From Cryobacterium sp. PH29-G1 (GTDB lineage: Bacteria > Actinomycetota > Actinomycetes > Actinomycetales > Microbacteriaceae), in contig NZ_JASISY010000006.1 of the NCBI RefSeq assembly GCF_030063365.1, positions 1 to 64,000 on the forward strand: 64,000 nucleotides of DNA, written 5' to 3'. The notes under the pieces were generated by a model, which worked only from the letters and a program-made list of their open reading frames with translations, was not told where the DNA came from and did no database searches. Of the stretch, positions 63,097 through 64,000 are shown piece by piece; positions within the stretch are counted from its first letter, which is position 1; the number at the start of each line of letters is the position of its first letter. Position numbers and translations under genes: made by a program.

Positions 63097-63815
63097 ACGA
63101 TCAGGTCGCAATAGTCACCGGCTCGTCGAGCGGAATCGGCAAGGCGATAGCCACGCGATTGTCCCGCGAAGGCTGGAGGGTTGTCTTGAATGGTTACCAT
63201 TCGCAAACCGAAGGTCAGTTGCTATCCGCTGAGTTGAGTGGATCCGTTTACATCGATGCGGACGTCAGTACTGCCGACGGCGCGAATAGCCTCGTTTCGA
63301 AGACCATCGACGAATTTGGTCGACTGGATGTCTTGATCAACAATGCGGGGATCGCTCGCCAGATACCGCATTCCGATTTGGATGCCGTCGACGATGAATT
63401 CTGGGATCAAGTGATGGCGGTCAATCTGAAGGGTCCGTGGAATATGTCCAAAGCGGCTCGTCCGCACCTCGTCGCGACCCGCGGTCAGATCATCAACACA
63501 GCTTCTTTGGCCGGTCTCAAGGCGGCCGGCAGCTCGATCCCGTATGCCATCAGCAAAGCCGGCGTCATTCATCTGACCCAGTTGCTGGCTAAGGCACTCG
63601 GACCCGATATCCGCGTCAATGCCGTGGCTCCCGGGTATATCGATACGCCGCTAACCCGAGACTGGCATCCGCTACGAGAGTTCATGGAAGAGAACACTCC
63701 GGCCAGACGGCTGGGGGTTCCGGAGGATGTTGCCGAGGTGGTGCACGGCCTGTTATCGATGCGCTACGTGACCGGCACCACGATTCCCATCGATGGAGGG
63801 GCTCACCTACTATGA
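63093..63815 (+). CDS. short-chain dehydrogenase/reductase
   Basis: A 240-residue classical SDR. Cofactor loop VTGSSSGIGKAIA, NNAG motif LINNAGIAR, catalytic Ser in INTASLAG, Tyr/Lys in YAISKAG. The Asp/Thr choice after the loop is not clear, so NAD versus NADP is open. Between the dehydratase and GntR genes (ATGA overlaps on both sides) it probably oxidises a sugar or sugar acid in the same pathway. Confidence 0.9.
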   Translation: MNDQVAIVTGSSSGIGKAIATRLSREGWRVVLNGYHSQTEGQLLSAELSGSVYIDADVSTADGANSLVSKTIDEFGRLDVLINNAGIARQIPHSDLDAVDDEFWDQVMAVNLKGPWNMSKAARPHLVATRGQIINTASLAGLKAAGSSIPYAISKAGVIHLTQLLAKALGPDIRVNAVAPGYIDTPLTRDWHPLREFMEENTPARRLGVPEDVAEVVHGLLSMRYVTGTTIPIDGGAHLL

Positions 63816-64000
63816 GCGACCGAACCGTAATACCGCTGCCAGAGGCAGATTCCATTAGCTCGCAAACTCGCCAGTCGCAGTCGGAACGTCTACGAAAGCT
63901 GTTTTGGGAACAGATCCTTCGAGGCGAACTGCGACCCGGCGAAATCGTGATCGAGTCTGAATTGGCGCGCAAGCACGATGTGTCCAAAACCCCGGTGCGA
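63812..64000 (+). CDS. GntR family regulator, 5' part
   Basis: The first 63 codons of a GntR-type regulator cut by the window end. The winged HTH begins at RLRKLFWEQILRGELRPGEI and runs into SELARKHDVSKTPVR. ATG overlaps the SDR stop (ATGA). Likely repressor of this operon through the operator at 61364-61374. The effector domain lies outside the window, so FadR versus other subgroup is not decided. Confidence 0.85.
   Translation, partial: MSDRTVIPLPEADSISSQTRQSQSERLRKLFWEQILRGELRPGEIVIESELARKHDVSKTPVR

Overview
The window is a GC-rich actinobacterial chromosome segment, most likely from the family Microbacteriaceae (a Cryobacterium-like organism). The family is an inference from gene order and protein style; no database was consulted. 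It opens with the 3' end of a 5S rRNA gene. A long housekeeping block on the + strand (425-17160) follows, matching the order known from other actinobacteria including Mycobacterium tuberculosis: a repeat-rich TPR-like protein, HAD phosphatase, a 57-residue protein, tlyA, nadK, recN, pyrG, a NUDIX hydrolase, xerD, an orphan parA, scpA, scpB, rluB, tyrA, cmk and der. Most of these genes overlap by 4-40 nt, so they are probably translationally coupled. The block ends at a strong terminator (17184-17225).

From 17.4 to 25.0 kb lie assorted genes: a secreted beta-helix protein with a Pro-Ala linker, a RidA-family protein, a small membrane protein, a large MalT/LAL-type LuxR regulator with a likely target operon (75-residue protein plus DUF4386 membrane protein), a DUF2809 protein and an RluA-type pseudouridine synthase.

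From 25.1 to 46.5 kb lies an accessory catabolic island. Its left half is on the - strand (32497 down to 25137): Rieske dioxygenase alpha and beta subunits, an unrecognised 96-residue coiled-coil protein, a class I glutamine amidotransferase, a glutamine-synthetase-like ligase, a putidaredoxin-type ferredoxin, a ferredoxin reductase and catechol 1,2-dioxygenase. This is the gene set of aniline dioxygenase (gamma-glutamylation of an aromatic amine, dihydroxylation, then ortho cleavage of catechol), but with a separate ferredoxin and reductase. An IclR regulator separates it from a + strand half: an M24 creatinase-like hydrolase, HyuB and HyuA, a ribose-type (CUT2) ABC importer, a styrene-monooxygenase-like flavoprotein, a GAF-like LuxR regulator, an SDR dehydrogenase and a flavin reductase. 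The + half looks like uptake and breakdown of a cyclic amide or related N-compound, but its substrate cannot be read from sequence.

From 46.6 to 53.1 kb are chromosomal accessory genes: a membrane protein, msrA, a LysE exporter, a TetR-fadD operon facing a second TetR gene, and a secreted M23 peptidase. From 53.4 to 57.8 kb are a tiny Cys-rich protein and its overlapping partner behind a perfect CsoR/CstR-like palindrome, a secreted duplicated-domain protein, and a four-module sulfur protein (CoA-disulfide-reductase, rhodanese, TusA and DsrE domains). From 58.0 to 61.3 kb is an arsenic locus (arsO divergent from arsR, then an MFS transporter). The window closes with an IlvD/Edd dehydratase, an SDR and the start of a GntR regulator. 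A FadR-type operator lies in front of this last operon.
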